Positions 42,991 through 51,427 are shown, counted from the stretch's first letter. The stretch is DNA of 64,000 bases from Bradyrhizobium sp. CB1650 (GCF_029761915.1 NZ_CP121695.1:1517501-1581500); one strand, 5' to 3'. A program made the numbers and translations. The notes: generated by a model not told the origin, from the sequence alone.

Positions 42991-43518
42991 TCACCAGGGC
43001 AGGCCGCAGAGATCGATGGTGCCGAGACGTGGCGCGCGGACGATATCGAAGACGAAAGGCGCCATGTATTCGAACCGGATCCGCCCCTCCGGCTGCTCGC
43101 AATAGACCTCGCCGGTGAAGGGGTGCCAGTTGCGAGCCTGATAGAAGTCGAAATTGTGCGGCTCGCAGACCAGGAGCGCGAAGCGGACCGCCTCGTTGGC
43201 GCGCATGGTGTGGATCGCCGCCTCGAGCGCCATCGTCGCATAGCCGCGGCAGCGGCGATCCTCGCGCGTGCAGACGCCGCCGATCCCACCGGCATGAACT
43301 TTGCGGCCATTCCAGCTAATGGTGCGAAAGTAGACGCCGACATGGCAGACGAGGCCATCCTCCGGCGTCTCGATCAGCACGCGAAGATCGGCATTGGCCC
43401 ATTTGATGTGGCCCCAGGGCTGCTTCTCGACAATGTGCGGTCCCCACACCGCCTGATGCAGCGGCTCCACGATCGGCCACGAGGCGTCGCCGTTCAAAAT
43501 GTCGATCTCGATGCTCAT
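42991..43518 (-). CDS. GNAT-family N-acetyltransferase
   Basis: The 175-residue protein has the GNAT acetyl-CoA site GIGGVCTREDRRCRGYATMALEAAI (about 78-102, with R/Q-x-x-G-x-G/A as RRCRGYA), then FALLVCEPHNFDFYQARNWH with the Tyr of the fold and a C-terminal beta-rich end. The substrate is unknown. The ATG at 43518 has a weak ribosome site and the frame continues 15 residues upstream. It is divergent from sodB. Confidence 0.82.
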   Translation of the reverse strand: MSIEIDILNGDASWPIVEPLHQAVWGPHIVEKQPWGHIKWANADLRVLIETPEDGLVCHVGVYFRTISWNGRKVHAGGIGGVCTREDRRCRGYATMALEAAIHTMRANEAVRFALLVCEPHNFDFYQARNWHPFTGEVYCEQPEGRIRFEYMAPFVFDIVRAPRLGTIDLCGLPW

Positions 43519-43761
43519 GGCTCTGTCTCGCGTCTCGGCTGCGTGGTGCATTCGTTCTGTCATAAGCGCTTCAAAGGCAATGATATTTTGCGGCGAACGA
43601 CTGGACCCGGTTGAACACCGCTCCCCTTGCGGCGAAGTTCTGCAATCAGGCCATGCGGTCGCATCACGCGTTTTCGCGAAATTCGCGGTATTTAACCGCC
43701 AAGGAACCTTCTATAAGAGTCTCCGTTAAGCCAGTTCCCCACCAGTTGCGGACAAGAACCC

Positions 43762-44358
43762 ATGACCTTTACGCTGCCCCCACTCCCTTACGCCTATGAC
43801 GCCCTCGGCCAATACATGTCGAAGGAGACGCTGGAATATCACCACGACAAGCATCATCAGGCCTACGTCACCAATGGCAACAACGCGCTCAAGGGCACCG
43901 AATGGGAAGGCAAGTCCCTTGAGGAGATCGTCAAGGGCTCGTTCGGCAAGAACCCCGCGGTGTTCAACAATGCCGGCCAGCACTACAACCATATCCACTT
44001 CTGGAGCTGGATGAAGCCCAATGGCGGCGGTACCAAGCTGCCGGGCAAGCTCGAGAAGAAGATCAACGAGGATCTCGGCGGCTTCGAGAAGTTCAAGACG
44101 GACTTCCAGGCGGCCGGCGTCGGCCAATTCGGCTCGGGCTGGTGCTGGCTCCAGGTCAAGAACGGCAAGCTCGAAATCTCCAAGACCCCGAACGGCGAGA
44201 ATCCGCTGGTGCACGGCGCCACCCCGATCCTCGGCTGCGACGTCTGGGAGCACTCCTACTACATCGACTATCGCAATCGTCGCCCGGACTATCTGAAGGC
44301 GTTCGTCGAGAACCTCGTGAACTGGGAATACGTCGAGTCGCTGTTCGACAAGGCGTGA
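43762..44358 (+). CDS. sodB: Superoxide dismutase, Fe-type
   Basis: The 198-residue enzyme has ligands H27, H77, D160 and H164 (DVWEHSYYIDYRN). Gln at about position 73 (NNAGQ, FeSOD-like) stands next to NHIHFW, and GSGWCWL follows. This points to Fe or cambialistic metal use rather than strict Mn. It destroys superoxide in the cytosol. A rho-independent terminator follows at 44423-44450. It is divergent from a GNAT gene. Confidence 0.93.
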   Translation: MTFTLPPLPYAYDALGQYMSKETLEYHHDKHHQAYVTNGNNALKGTEWEGKSLEEIVKGSFGKNPAVFNNAGQHYNHIHFWSWMKPNGGGTKLPGKLEKKINEDLGGFEKFKTDFQAAGVGQFGSGWCWLQVKNGKLEISKTPNGENPLVHGATPILGCDVWEHSYYIDYRNRRPDYLKAFVENLVNWEYVESLFDKA

Positions 44359-44369
44359 GCCATTGGCTC

Positions 44370-44409
44370 GTCATGCCGGGTTCGATGCTGCGCATCGCTC
44401 CGGAATGAC
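44370..44409. repeat. Family C short repeat, 40 bp
   Basis: GTCATGCCGGG…CTCCGGAATGAC around GATGCTGCGCATC. It has the same length as, and almost the same sequence as, the copy at 12701-12740. It lies between the sodB stop codon and its terminator. Confidence 0.85.
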
Positions 44410-44422
44410 AGAAGCAAGCAAA

Positions 44423-44450
44423 GGCGGTCGCGCGTGCGGCCGCCTTTTTT
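44423..44450 (+). terminator. Intrinsic terminator of sodB
   Basis: GGCGGTCGC and GCGGCCGCC form a nearly perfect stem around GCGT, followed by TTTTTT. Confidence 0.85.
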
Positions 44451-44584
44451 GCTGCGCGGAATTGGGACCCTCATCCGGCATAGCCCTGCGCCGGGCGCGC
44501 ATCACTCCCGCCGCCGTTCCGTTTGCATCGCGCGGACGGCACCCTTAATCAGAACAGGCATCCCCTCGATCCGACCCGAGCCCG

Positions 44585-45196
44585 TTGTCAGAACCTTCCC
44601 CGAAAGATCCGGTGCCTGCCGAGGACACGGAGTCCGAGCCGCGGCCAGGGCGGACCCGCAAGCCGATCGGCTGGTCGACGATCATCATCGCAGGCTTGGT
44701 GGCGGTGAGCGCGGCGCTGGTCTGGCGGCGTGACGGGAGCAGCGGTGTCCTCGAAATTCTCACCCACGATCTCTCGCTGTTCGGCGGTATCCTGCCTCGG
44801 GTGCTAGCCGGCTGCCTGTTAGGGGCCTTCATCTCGGAGATCCTGCCGCACGAAAAGGTCTCGCGTTCGCTCGGGCCGAAGTCCGGGCTGATGGGCCTTT
44901 TGATCGGGACAGCCTTCGGCGCGATCCTGCCGGGCGGGCCCTTCACCGCCTATCCGGTGGCAAGCGCGCTGCTCGCGGTCGGCGCCGATTTCGGCGCCAC
45001 CATCGCCATGGTCGTGAGCTGGACGCTGATCGGCTATGGCCGCGCGGTCGCCTGGGAGATCCCGATCATGGGCACCGACTTCACGCTGTGGCGGATCGTG
45101 ATCTCGTTGCCGCTGCCGGTGCTCGCCGGCGCGCTCGGACGTTTCGTCTATGTCCGGCTCTACCCGAAGCTGATCGCCAAGGACGACGAGACGTGA
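44585..45196 (+). CDS. Half-permease A of a two-gene permease (ArsP-like, COG0701 type)
   Basis: The 203-residue product has a charged N-terminus, a first TM (WSTIIIAGLVAVSAALVW) and a core with LAGCLLGAFISEILPHEKVSRSLG, GAILPGGPFTAYPVAS and VSWTLIGYGRAVAWEIPIM. This matches one half of COG0701 permeases (ArsP_1-like, normally about 8 TMs with two repeats). The start TTG 44585 is uncertain; GTG 44612 is an alternative. The stop overlaps the start of half B (GTGA), so a heterodimer is likely. It is upstream of the Zur-controlled zinc operon; substrate unknown. Confidence 0.75.
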   Translation: MSEPSPKDPVPAEDTESEPRPGRTRKPIGWSTIIIAGLVAVSAALVWRRDGSSGVLEILTHDLSLFGGILPRVLAGCLLGAFISEILPHEKVSRSLGPKSGLMGLLIGTAFGAILPGGPFTAYPVASALLAVGADFGATIAMVVSWTLIGYGRAVAWEIPIMGTDFTLWRIVISLPLPVLAGALGRFVYVRLYPKLIAKDDET

Positions 45197-45693
45197 GCGC
45201 CGCGCTTCTCATCGACATCCTGCTGTGGGGCTCGGTCCTCGGCGTCGGCCTGATCGCCTTCCGTCGCGGACCGCCGGTGTTCAAGGCCTCGCTCCGCGAA
45301 GGCTCGATGGACTTCGTCAACATCGTGCCGCGGATAGCGTTAGGGGTGATCGGTTCCGGCTATATCGCCGCCATCATCCCGCAGGAGGTGATCACCGGCT
45401 GGCTCGGCCCGGACAGCGGCTGGCTCGGGGTCGCGACCGCCGTGGTCGCCGGTGCCGCGACGCCCGGCGGCCCCGTGATCGGCTTCTCCATCGGCACGGT
45501 GGCGCTGAAGTCGGGCGGGGGTGTCCCGCAGGTGGTCGCCTATGTCGTCGCCTGGGCCCTGTTTGCCTTCCAGCGGGTGATTTTATGGGAAATCCCGTTC
45601 ATGCCGGCCCGTTTCGTCTGGTTCCGCTGCGCCGTCTCGGTGCCGTTTCCGTTCCTGGCCGCAGCCATCGCGATGGTGATCGGCAAGCCCTGA
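45193..45693 (+). CDS. Half-permease B of a two-gene permease (ArsP-like, COG0701 type)
   Basis: The 166-residue product has the same core as half A: IGSGYIAAIIPQEVITGWLG, GAATPGGPVIGFSIG and VAYVVAWALFAFQRVILWEIPFM. The two proteins are homologous halves, comparable to the two internal repeats of full-length permeases. The start is GTG 45193 in a GTGA overlap with half A. Its stop is 20 bases upstream of the Zur box, so it is transcribed from the sodB side, not from the Zur promoter. Confidence 0.75.
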   Translation: MSAALLIDILLWGSVLGVGLIAFRRGPPVFKASLREGSMDFVNIVPRIALGVIGSGYIAAIIPQEVITGWLGPDSGWLGVATAVVAGAATPGGPVIGFSIGTVALKSGGGVPQVVAYVVAWALFAFQRVILWEIPFMPARFVWFRCAVSVPFPFLAAAIAMVIGKP

Positions 45694-45713
45694 GCCAGGC
45701 GTGGACAGTCGTA

Positions 45714-45730
45714 ATGTTATAATATAACGT
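45714..45730. promoter_or_regulatory. Zur box
   Basis: GTTATA-A-TATAAC (45716-45728) with flanking AT and GT matches the alphaproteobacterial Zur palindrome (TGTTATAATATAACA type). It overlaps possible -10 hexamers (TATAAC 45723-45728; TGGACA at 45702 is 15 bases upstream) and lies 6 bases before the His-rich gene, so zinc-loaded Zur would block transcription of the whole zinc operon. Confidence 0.8.
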
Positions 45731-45736
45731 CTTGGC

Positions 45737-45973
45737 ATGGTTCCCGCCGCGTCGCACGCCCACCATTACGACCACGACCACTCGCGTGTCCATGACCACG
45801 CCCATTCCCATGGGCACGACCACACGCACGCCCACGTCCATGACGCCACCTCGCCGCACCCGGCGCAGACTGCGCCCTGGTCGATCCTGCGCATGACAAT
45901 GGCGGGCCGCCTCGTGGCGGCGCTCGCCGTCTGCGTCGTGCTGTGGGGCATGGTCTTTCTGGCGATGAGGTGA
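45737..45973 (+). CDS. Histidine-rich small membrane protein
   Basis: Of the first 41 of 78 residues, about 15 are His, in repeats such as HDHAHSHGHDHTHAH. A single TM follows (MAGRLVAALAVCVVLWGMVFL). It probably binds Zn2+ at the membrane and may feed or buffer ZnuABC. The ATG lies only 6 bases after the Zur box, leaving no room for a ribosome site, so the mRNA may be leaderless or the true start is further downstream. The stop overlaps the znuC start (TGATG). I know no named family. Confidence 0.75.
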   Translation: MVPAASHAHHYDHDHSRVHDHAHSHGHDHTHAHVHDATSPHPAQTAPWSILRMTMAGRLVAALAVCVVLWGMVFLAMR

Positions 45974-46728
45974 TGACCATGGCGTTGCATTTCCACAATG
46001 TCACACTTGGCTATGACCGGCACCCGGCCGTGCATCACCTCAATGGCGAGGTCGCCTCCGGTGCACTGGTGGCGGTGATCGGGCCGAACGGCGCCGGCAA
46101 GTCGACGCTCCTGCGCGGCATCGTCGGCATCCTGAAGCCGCTCGACGGCAGCATCCATCTCGGCGGCCTCGATGCGAGGGACATCGCCTATCTGCCGCAG
46201 AGCGCGGAGATCGACCGCAGCTTCCCGATCTCGGTGTTCGACTTCGTGGGCACCGGGCTCTGGCGCGGGACCGGCCTGTTTGGAGGTATCGGCAAGGTCG
46301 CGCGGGAAAAAATCCTGCGCGCGATCTCCGCCGTCGGTCTCAGCGGCTTCGAGAACCGCCCGATAGGAACGCTCTCCGGCGGGCAGATGCAGCGCGTGCT
46401 GTTCGCGCGCGTGCTGCTGCAGGACGCGAGCCTGATCGTGCTCGACGAGCCCTTCAACGCCATCGACAGCAAGACCACGGCCGATCTGCTCGCGCTGGTG
46501 AAGCGCTGGCATGGCGAGGGCCGCACTATGCTCGCCGCGCTGCATGATCTTGAGATGGTGCGCACGCACTTCACCGAGACTTTAGTTCTCGCGCGCGGGC
46601 CCGTGGCGTGGGGGCCGACGGCGGAGGTGCTGACACCGGATAACCTGATGGTCGCGATGCGGATGTGCGAGGCGTTCGACGACAGCGCCGCGGCCTGTGG
46701 CGAAGATCGGCGCTCGCAGGCGGCGTGA
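45973..46728 (+). CDS. znuC: Zinc ABC transporter ATP-binding protein
   Basis: The 251-residue ATPase has Walker A GPNGAGKST (37-45), Q-loop YLPQSAEID, signature LSGGQMQR, Walker B LIVLDEP and an H-loop His in LAALHDLE. It powers zinc (or Mn) import with ZnuB and ZnuA, which follow. It overlaps the His-rich gene by one base and is 6 bases before znuB, in a Zur-controlled operon. The C-terminus (PVAWGPTAEVLTPDNLMVAM) is typical of the metal importer group. Confidence 0.9.
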   Translation: MTMALHFHNVTLGYDRHPAVHHLNGEVASGALVAVIGPNGAGKSTLLRGIVGILKPLDGSIHLGGLDARDIAYLPQSAEIDRSFPISVFDFVGTGLWRGTGLFGGIGKVAREKILRAISAVGLSGFENRPIGTLSGGQMQRVLFARVLLQDASLIVLDEPFNAIDSKTTADLLALVKRWHGEGRTMLAALHDLEMVRTHFTETLVLARGPVAWGPTAEVLTPDNLMVAMRMCEAFDDSAAACGEDRRSQAA

Positions 46729-46734
46729 CATCCG

Positions 46735-47604
46735 ATGCTCAATGACGTCCTGATCGGCCCGTTCACCGAATTCGAGTTCATGCGGCGCTCGCTCGCTGCC
46801 GTTGTCGCGCTGTCGCTCGCCGGCGCCCCGATTGGCGTGTTCCTGATGTTGCGGCGGATGAGCCTCGTCGGCGACGCCATGGCGCATGCGATCCTGCCTG
46901 GTGCGGCGGTCGGCTTCCTGCTCTCAGGCCTCAACCTGTTTGCGATGACGGCCGGCGGCCTGATCGCGGGCTTTGCGGTCGCGATCCTCGCCGGGGTGGT
47001 CGCGCGATCGACCGGGTTGAAGGAGGACGCCTCGCTCGCGACCTTCTATCTCGCCTCGCTGGCATTGGGTGTCACCATCGTCTCGATCAAGGGCACCAAT
47101 ATCGATCTCTTGCACGTGCTGTTCGGCAACATCCTCGCCATGGACGACCAGACGCTGCTGGTGGTGGCCTTCAATGCCACGATCACGCTGCTGGTGCTCG
47201 CGGTGATCTATCGTCCGCTGGTGATCGAGAGCGTAGACCCGCTCTTCCTGCGCACCGTCAGCCGTGCCGGCGGACCGGCGCACCTCGCCTTCCTCGCGCT
47301 CGTCGTCATCAATCTCGTCAACGGCTTTCAGGCCCTCGGCACCTTGCTTGCGGTTGGCCTGATGATCCTGCCCGCGGGCATTGCGCGGTTCTGGTCGCGG
47401 GATCTCACCGCCATGATCTGCATCGCCGTGATCGCCGCCGCCGTCTCGGGCTACGCCGGCCTCGTGCTGTCGTTCCAGACCCGCGTGCCCTCGGGCCCTG
47501 CCATCATTCTGGTGGCGACGGTGCTCTATGTCGTCTCGGTCCTGTTCGGCCGCGTCGGCGGCCTGGTCCGCCAGATGTTTCCCGGCCGCCATCTGGAGGC
47601 GTGA
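46735..47604 (+). CDS. znuB: Zinc ABC transporter permease
   Basis: The 289-residue membrane protein of the ABC-3 family has 8-9 spans, with RRMSLVGDAMAHAILPGAAVGF near residues 40-61 (coupling-helix and metal path) and KGTNIDLLHVLFGNILAM. It forms the channel of the ZnuABC importer. It has a 6-base spacing from znuC and znuA on both sides. Confidence 0.9.
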   Translation: MLNDVLIGPFTEFEFMRRSLAAVVALSLAGAPIGVFLMLRRMSLVGDAMAHAILPGAAVGFLLSGLNLFAMTAGGLIAGFAVAILAGVVARSTGLKEDASLATFYLASLALGVTIVSIKGTNIDLLHVLFGNILAMDDQTLLVVAFNATITLLVLAVIYRPLVIESVDPLFLRTVSRAGGPAHLAFLALVVINLVNGFQALGTLLAVGLMILPAGIARFWSRDLTAMICIAVIAAAVSGYAGLVLSFQTRVPSGPAIILVATVLYVVSVLFGRVGGLVRQMFPGRHLEA

Positions 47605-47610
47605 CGAACG

Positions 47611-48477
47611 ATGCGGCGCCTTCTGCTCTTCTTGGCCCTGCTCCTAACGGCGTCGCCGCTATGCGCAGCGGAACGGCTCAAGGTCGTTGCGAGCTTCTCC
47701 ATCCTCGCCGATTTCGTCCGTAACGTCGGCGGCGAGCGCATCAACCTCACGACACTGGTTGGCGCTGACAGCGATGTCCACGTCTATGCGCCGGCGCCGG
47801 GTGATGCGAGGCGGGTCGCGGATGCCAGGCTCGTTTTCGTCAACGGACTCGGGCTCGAGGGCTGGCTGCCGCGGCTCGTGCAGTCGTCCGGCGGCAAGGC
47901 GCATGTGGTCACCGTGAGTGCCGGCATCGCGCCGTTGAAGCTCGGATCGGACGCCGACCCGCATGCCTGGCAGTCGGTCACGAACGCCAAGGTCTATGTG
48001 ACCGATATCGCCAATGCGCTGGCCGCAGCCGAACCGGACGACGCGGACTTCTTCCGCGCCCAGGCCAAGACCTATCTGGAAAAGCTCGAAACCGTCGACC
48101 GCGAGGTGCGTGATTCGGTGGCAAAGATTCCGCCCGAGCGGCGCAAGGTGATCTCGACCCACAACGCCTTCGGCTATTTTGCCGCAGAATACGGCATTCA
48201 GTTCATCGCCCCCCTGGGAGTGTCCACGGAAAGCGAGCCGAGCGCCCGCGATATCGCCGCCATCATCGGCCAGATCAGGGCGCAAAATATCCCGGCCGTG
48301 TTCCTGGAAAATATCAGCGACGATCGGCTGATCCGGCGGATCGCGGCGGAGACCGGGGCGAAGGTCGGCGGGACCCTGATTTCGGACGGTTTGACCGGCG
48401 AAAAGGGGCCTGCCCCCACTTACATTGACATGGTCAGGCACAATATAAAGGCCCTGACCAGCGCGCTGGACCAATAG
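47611..48477 (+). CDS. znuA: Zinc ABC transporter substrate-binding protein
   Basis: The 288-residue periplasmic receptor has a signal peptide (LLLFLALLLTASPLCAA) and the cluster 9 metal ligands H57 (DVHVYAPAP), H118 (DPHAW), H184 (STHNAFGYF) and D259 (ISDGLTG). It lacks the His-rich loop of many ZnuA proteins, as AztC- and MntC-type receptors do; the Zur box favours zinc. The separate His-rich protein upstream might take over the role of that loop. A GCGGGG/CCCCGC hairpin follows before cobW. Confidence 0.88.
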   Translation: MRRLLLFLALLLTASPLCAAERLKVVASFSILADFVRNVGGERINLTTLVGADSDVHVYAPAPGDARRVADARLVFVNGLGLEGWLPRLVQSSGGKAHVVTVSAGIAPLKLGSDADPHAWQSVTNAKVYVTDIANALAAAEPDDADFFRAQAKTYLEKLETVDREVRDSVAKIPPERRKVISTHNAFGYFAAEYGIQFIAPLGVSTESEPSARDIAAIIGQIRAQNIPAVFLENISDDRLIRRIAAETGAKVGGTLISDGLTGEKGPAPTYIDMVRHNIKALTSALDQ

Positions 48478-48531
48478 GCGGGGGCCACCCCGCCTCGCGT
48501 CGCGCGAAAAAGCCCGTAGTCCGGAGTTGTT

Positions 48532-49575
48532 ATGTCTGAAGCGACCGCCCCCAAGATTCCCGTGACCGTCCTGACCGGCTATCTCGGCGCCGGCAAGACC
48601 ACGCTGCTCAACCGCATCCTGTCGGAGAACCACGGCAAGAAATACGCCGTCATCGTCAACGAATTCGGCGAGATCGGCATCGACAACGACCTCATCATCG
48701 GCGCCGATGAGGAAGTGTTCGAGATGAACAATGGCTGCATCTGCTGCACCGTACGCGGCGACCTCGTGCGCATCATGGACGGGCTGATGAAGCGCAAGGG
48801 CAAGTTCGACGCCATCATCGTCGAGACCACCGGCCTTGCCGATCCGGCGCCGGTGGCCCAGACCTTCTTCGTCGACGAGGACGTGCAGAAGAACGCCCGC
48901 CTCGATGCGGTCGTGACGGTCGCGGATGCCAAATGGCTGTCGGACCGGCTCAAGGATGCCCCCGAGGCCAAGAACCAGATCGCCTTCGCCGACGTGATCG
49001 TGCTCAACAAGACCGACCTCGTCACCAAGCCGGAGCTCGCTGAGGTCGAGGCCCGCATCCGCGGCATCAATCCCTATGCGAAACTCCACCGCACCGAGCG
49101 CTGCTCGGTGGCCTTGGCCGATGTGCTCGATCGCGGGGCGTTCGATCTCGACCGCATTCTCGACATCGAGCCGGACTTCCTGGAGGCCGACGATCATGAC
49201 CACGACCATGATCATCACGGCCACGATCATCATCACCATCATGATCACGGCCACGGCCTGAAGCACTATCACGACGAGGACATGCAGTCCCTGGCACTCA
49301 AGACCGACAGGCCGCTCGATCCGAACGTGTTCATGCCCTGGCTGCAGAACCTGGTGCAGATGGAGGGTCAGAAGATCCTGCGCTCAAAGGGCATCCTCTC
49401 CTTCCACGACGACGACGACCGCTACGTTTTCCAGGGCGTGCACATGATGCTGGAGGGCAACCACCAGCGGAAGTGGAAGGAGGGCGAACCGCGCGAGAGC
49501 CGTCTCGTCTTCATCGGCCGCGAACTGCCGGAAGAGGCCATCCGCAAGGGTTTTGAGAGCTGCATCGTCTCGTGA
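48532..49575 (+). CDS. CobW/COG0523 GTPase with CxCC motif and His-rich loop
   Basis: The 347-residue zinc-related GTPase has Walker A GYLGAGKTT (16-24), metal motif C69-I-C71-C72 in NNGCICCTV, ETTGLADP switch region, NKTD for GTP (about 164-167), a His/Asp-rich loop of about 30 residues (about 221-250) and a CobW_C domain. It is of the ZigA/ZNG1-type zinc chaperone group. It starts after GGAG, directly downstream of znuA, and overlaps the WD40-like gene. Confidence 0.9.
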   Translation: MSEATAPKIPVTVLTGYLGAGKTTLLNRILSENHGKKYAVIVNEFGEIGIDNDLIIGADEEVFEMNNGCICCTVRGDLVRIMDGLMKRKGKFDAIIVETTGLADPAPVAQTFFVDEDVQKNARLDAVVTVADAKWLSDRLKDAPEAKNQIAFADVIVLNKTDLVTKPELAEVEARIRGINPYAKLHRTERCSVALADVLDRGAFDLDRILDIEPDFLEADDHDHDHDHHGHDHHHHHDHGHGLKHYHDEDMQSLALKTDRPLDPNVFMPWLQNLVQMEGQKILRSKGILSFHDDDDRYVFQGVHMMLEGNHQRKWKEGEPRESRLVFIGRELPEEAIRKGFESCIVS

Positions 49576-50594
49576 TGAAAGAGTTTACGCCGGCCCCTGA
49601 TTCACCCTCGATCGTCTCCGTCACCGACCGCGTCAAGCCTGTCGCCCTCGGAATGGGGGTGACCTCCGTGCATTTTCTCGGCCATCGCGCCGCCTTCGTT
49701 GGCGGCGAGGAGAATGTCGCGCTGGTCGATGCGGGCGGTGACATCACCAAAGTTGCCGTCCATGGCGGCGGTATCCTCTCCACCGCATCCGACGGCAAGC
49801 GCCTCGTCATGGGTGGTGACGATGGCAAGGTCACAGCGCTCGATGCCAAGGGCGAGGTGACGCTGCTCGCGACCGACCCGAAGCGGCGCTGGATCGATGC
49901 GGTGGCGCTGCACGCCGACGGAGCCATCGCCTGGTCGGCCGGCAAGACCGCTTTCGTCAAGAGCGGCAAGAACGAGGAGAAATCGATCGAGGTACCCTCA
50001 ACCGTCGGCGGCCTCGCTTTCGCACCGAAGGGCCTGCGGCTGGCGATCGCGCATTACAACGGCGCGACGCTGTGGTTTCCCAACATGGCAGCCACCGCCG
50101 AATTCCTGCCCTGGGCCGGCTCGCATCTCGGCGTCACCTTCAGCCCGGACAACAAATTCCTGGTCACCGCGATGCACGAGCCGGCGCTGCATGGCTGGCG
50201 GCTTGCCGACAACAGGCACATGCGCATGTCCGGCTATCCCGGCCGCGTCCGCTCGATGTCCTGGAGCGCGGGCGGCAAGGCACTGGCGACGTCCGGCGCC
50301 GACACCGTGATCCTGTGGCCGTTCGCGAGCAAGGACGGCCCAATGGGCAAGGAGCCCGCGATGCTGGCACCGCTTTCTGCGCGCGTCGCGGTGGTCGCGT
50401 GCCATCCTAAGAACGACATCCTCGCCGCCGGGTACAGCGACGGCACGGTGCTGATGGTGCGGCTGGAGGACGGCGCCGAGATTCTGGTCCGCCGCAACGG
50501 CACCCCGCCCGTTGCCGCGCTTGCCTGGAACGCCAAGGGCACGCTGCTTGCGTTCGCCGACGAAAATGGGGACGGCGGCCTTCTCGAGCTTTAA
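49575..50594 (+). CDS. WD40-like beta-propeller protein next to CobW GTPase
   Basis: The 339-residue product has several degenerate WD40-type blades (for example VGGLAFAPKGLRLAIAHYNG, HLGVTFSPDNKFLVTAMHE, GRVRSMSWSAGGKALATSGA, VAALAWNAKGTLLAFADENG). There is no signal peptide. Its ATG (49575) shares one base with the cobW stop; a GTG at 49572 is an alternative. The cobW-WD40 pairing suggests that it is a partner or client in zinc delivery. It differs from the periplasmic AztD, which has a signal peptide. Confidence 0.8.
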   Translation: MKEFTPAPDSPSIVSVTDRVKPVALGMGVTSVHFLGHRAAFVGGEENVALVDAGGDITKVAVHGGGILSTASDGKRLVMGGDDGKVTALDAKGEVTLLATDPKRRWIDAVALHADGAIAWSAGKTAFVKSGKNEEKSIEVPSTVGGLAFAPKGLRLAIAHYNGATLWFPNMAATAEFLPWAGSHLGVTFSPDNKFLVTAMHEPALHGWRLADNRHMRMSGYPGRVRSMSWSAGGKALATSGADTVILWPFASKDGPMGKEPAMLAPLSARVAVVACHPKNDILAAGYSDGTVLMVRLEDGAEILVRRNGTPPVAALAWNAKGTLLAFADENGDGGLLEL

Positions 50595-50624
50595 TCTGTC
50601 ATCGTTCTGACCGTATAGGGGGCC

Positions 50625-51341
50625 ATGCGGTTTCTGACGACCTTCCAGCTCGCTGACTTTGCCGACACGCTGGTCAGCCTTTTCACCGCCTTCGTGCTGG
50701 GCACGCTGATTGGCGCCGAGCGGCAGTACCGGCAGCGTACGGCGGGCCTGCGCACCAACGTGCTGGTCGCGGTCGGCGCCGCGGCCTTTGTCGATCTCGC
50801 CATGCATCTGACCGGCGCGGACGGTGCGGTGCGGGTGATCGCCTATGTCGTGTCCGGCATCGGATTCCTCGGCGCCGGCGTCATCATGAAGCAGGGCATG
50901 GACGTGCGCGGTCTCAACACCGCGGCGACGCTGTGGGCCTCGGCAGCGGTTGGCTCCTGCGCCGGCGCCGACCTGGTCGTGCAAGCTGCGGTTCTTACCG
51001 TATTCATCATCGCCGGCAACACGCTGCTGCGGCCCCTGGTCAATGCCATCAACCGCATTCCGCTGAACGAGAAGGCGCTGGAGGCGACCTACTATTTCAA
51101 GCTCGCGGTCGCGACCGACGCCTTGCCCGACATGCGCGACCGCCTGGTCGACAAGCTCGAGAGCGCGAAATATCCGGTTGCCGATGTCGACGTGGTCGAG
51201 ATCGGAGACGATCTGATCGAGATCGTCGCGAAGCTGGTCGCGACCGCGGTCGATCCGAACGAGCTGAACGCTGTTGTGGTCGAACTTCAGCGTCAGCCGG
51301 GCGTGCGCCACGCGAGCTGGGAAGTCAGCACCACCGAATAA
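50625..51341 (+). CDS. MgtC/SapB-family membrane protein
   Basis: The 238-residue product has an N-terminal 4-5 TM MgtC domain with GTLIGAERQYRQRTAGLRTN (27-46) and GFLGAGVIMKQGMDVRGLNTAAT. A C-terminal soluble ACT-like domain (about 150-238, with YYFKLAVATDALPDMRDRL and a beta-alpha ending) follows. The family supports growth under low Mg2+ or other stress, often by inhibiting the F-type ATPase. AGGGGG precedes the ATG. It lies 30 bases after the WD40-like gene and may be in the same transcript. Confidence 0.85.
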   Translation: MRFLTTFQLADFADTLVSLFTAFVLGTLIGAERQYRQRTAGLRTNVLVAVGAAAFVDLAMHLTGADGAVRVIAYVVSGIGFLGAGVIMKQGMDVRGLNTAATLWASAAVGSCAGADLVVQAAVLTVFIIAGNTLLRPLVNAINRIPLNEKALEATYYFKLAVATDALPDMRDRLVDKLESAKYPVADVDVVEIGDDLIEIVAKLVATAVDPNELNAVVVELQRQPGVRHASWEVSTTE

Positions 51342-51427
51342 CGCGGCGTTTTGGCGCGCAAGCGTGAGGTTCCCCGCTGGCCGGACACGGAACCGCGCTT
51401 GCGTGAATTCGTTGGTCCCGCGAACGA

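Noticed and set aside
47659..49272. 537-codon open frame opposite znuA and cobW
   Set aside because: Shadow frame; its His/Asp/Met stretches are the reverse reading of the CobW His-rich codons.
49575..50594. AztD-type periplasmic zinc chaperone
   Set aside because: The WD40-like protein has no signal peptide and follows CobW directly; only propeller-like blades are shared.
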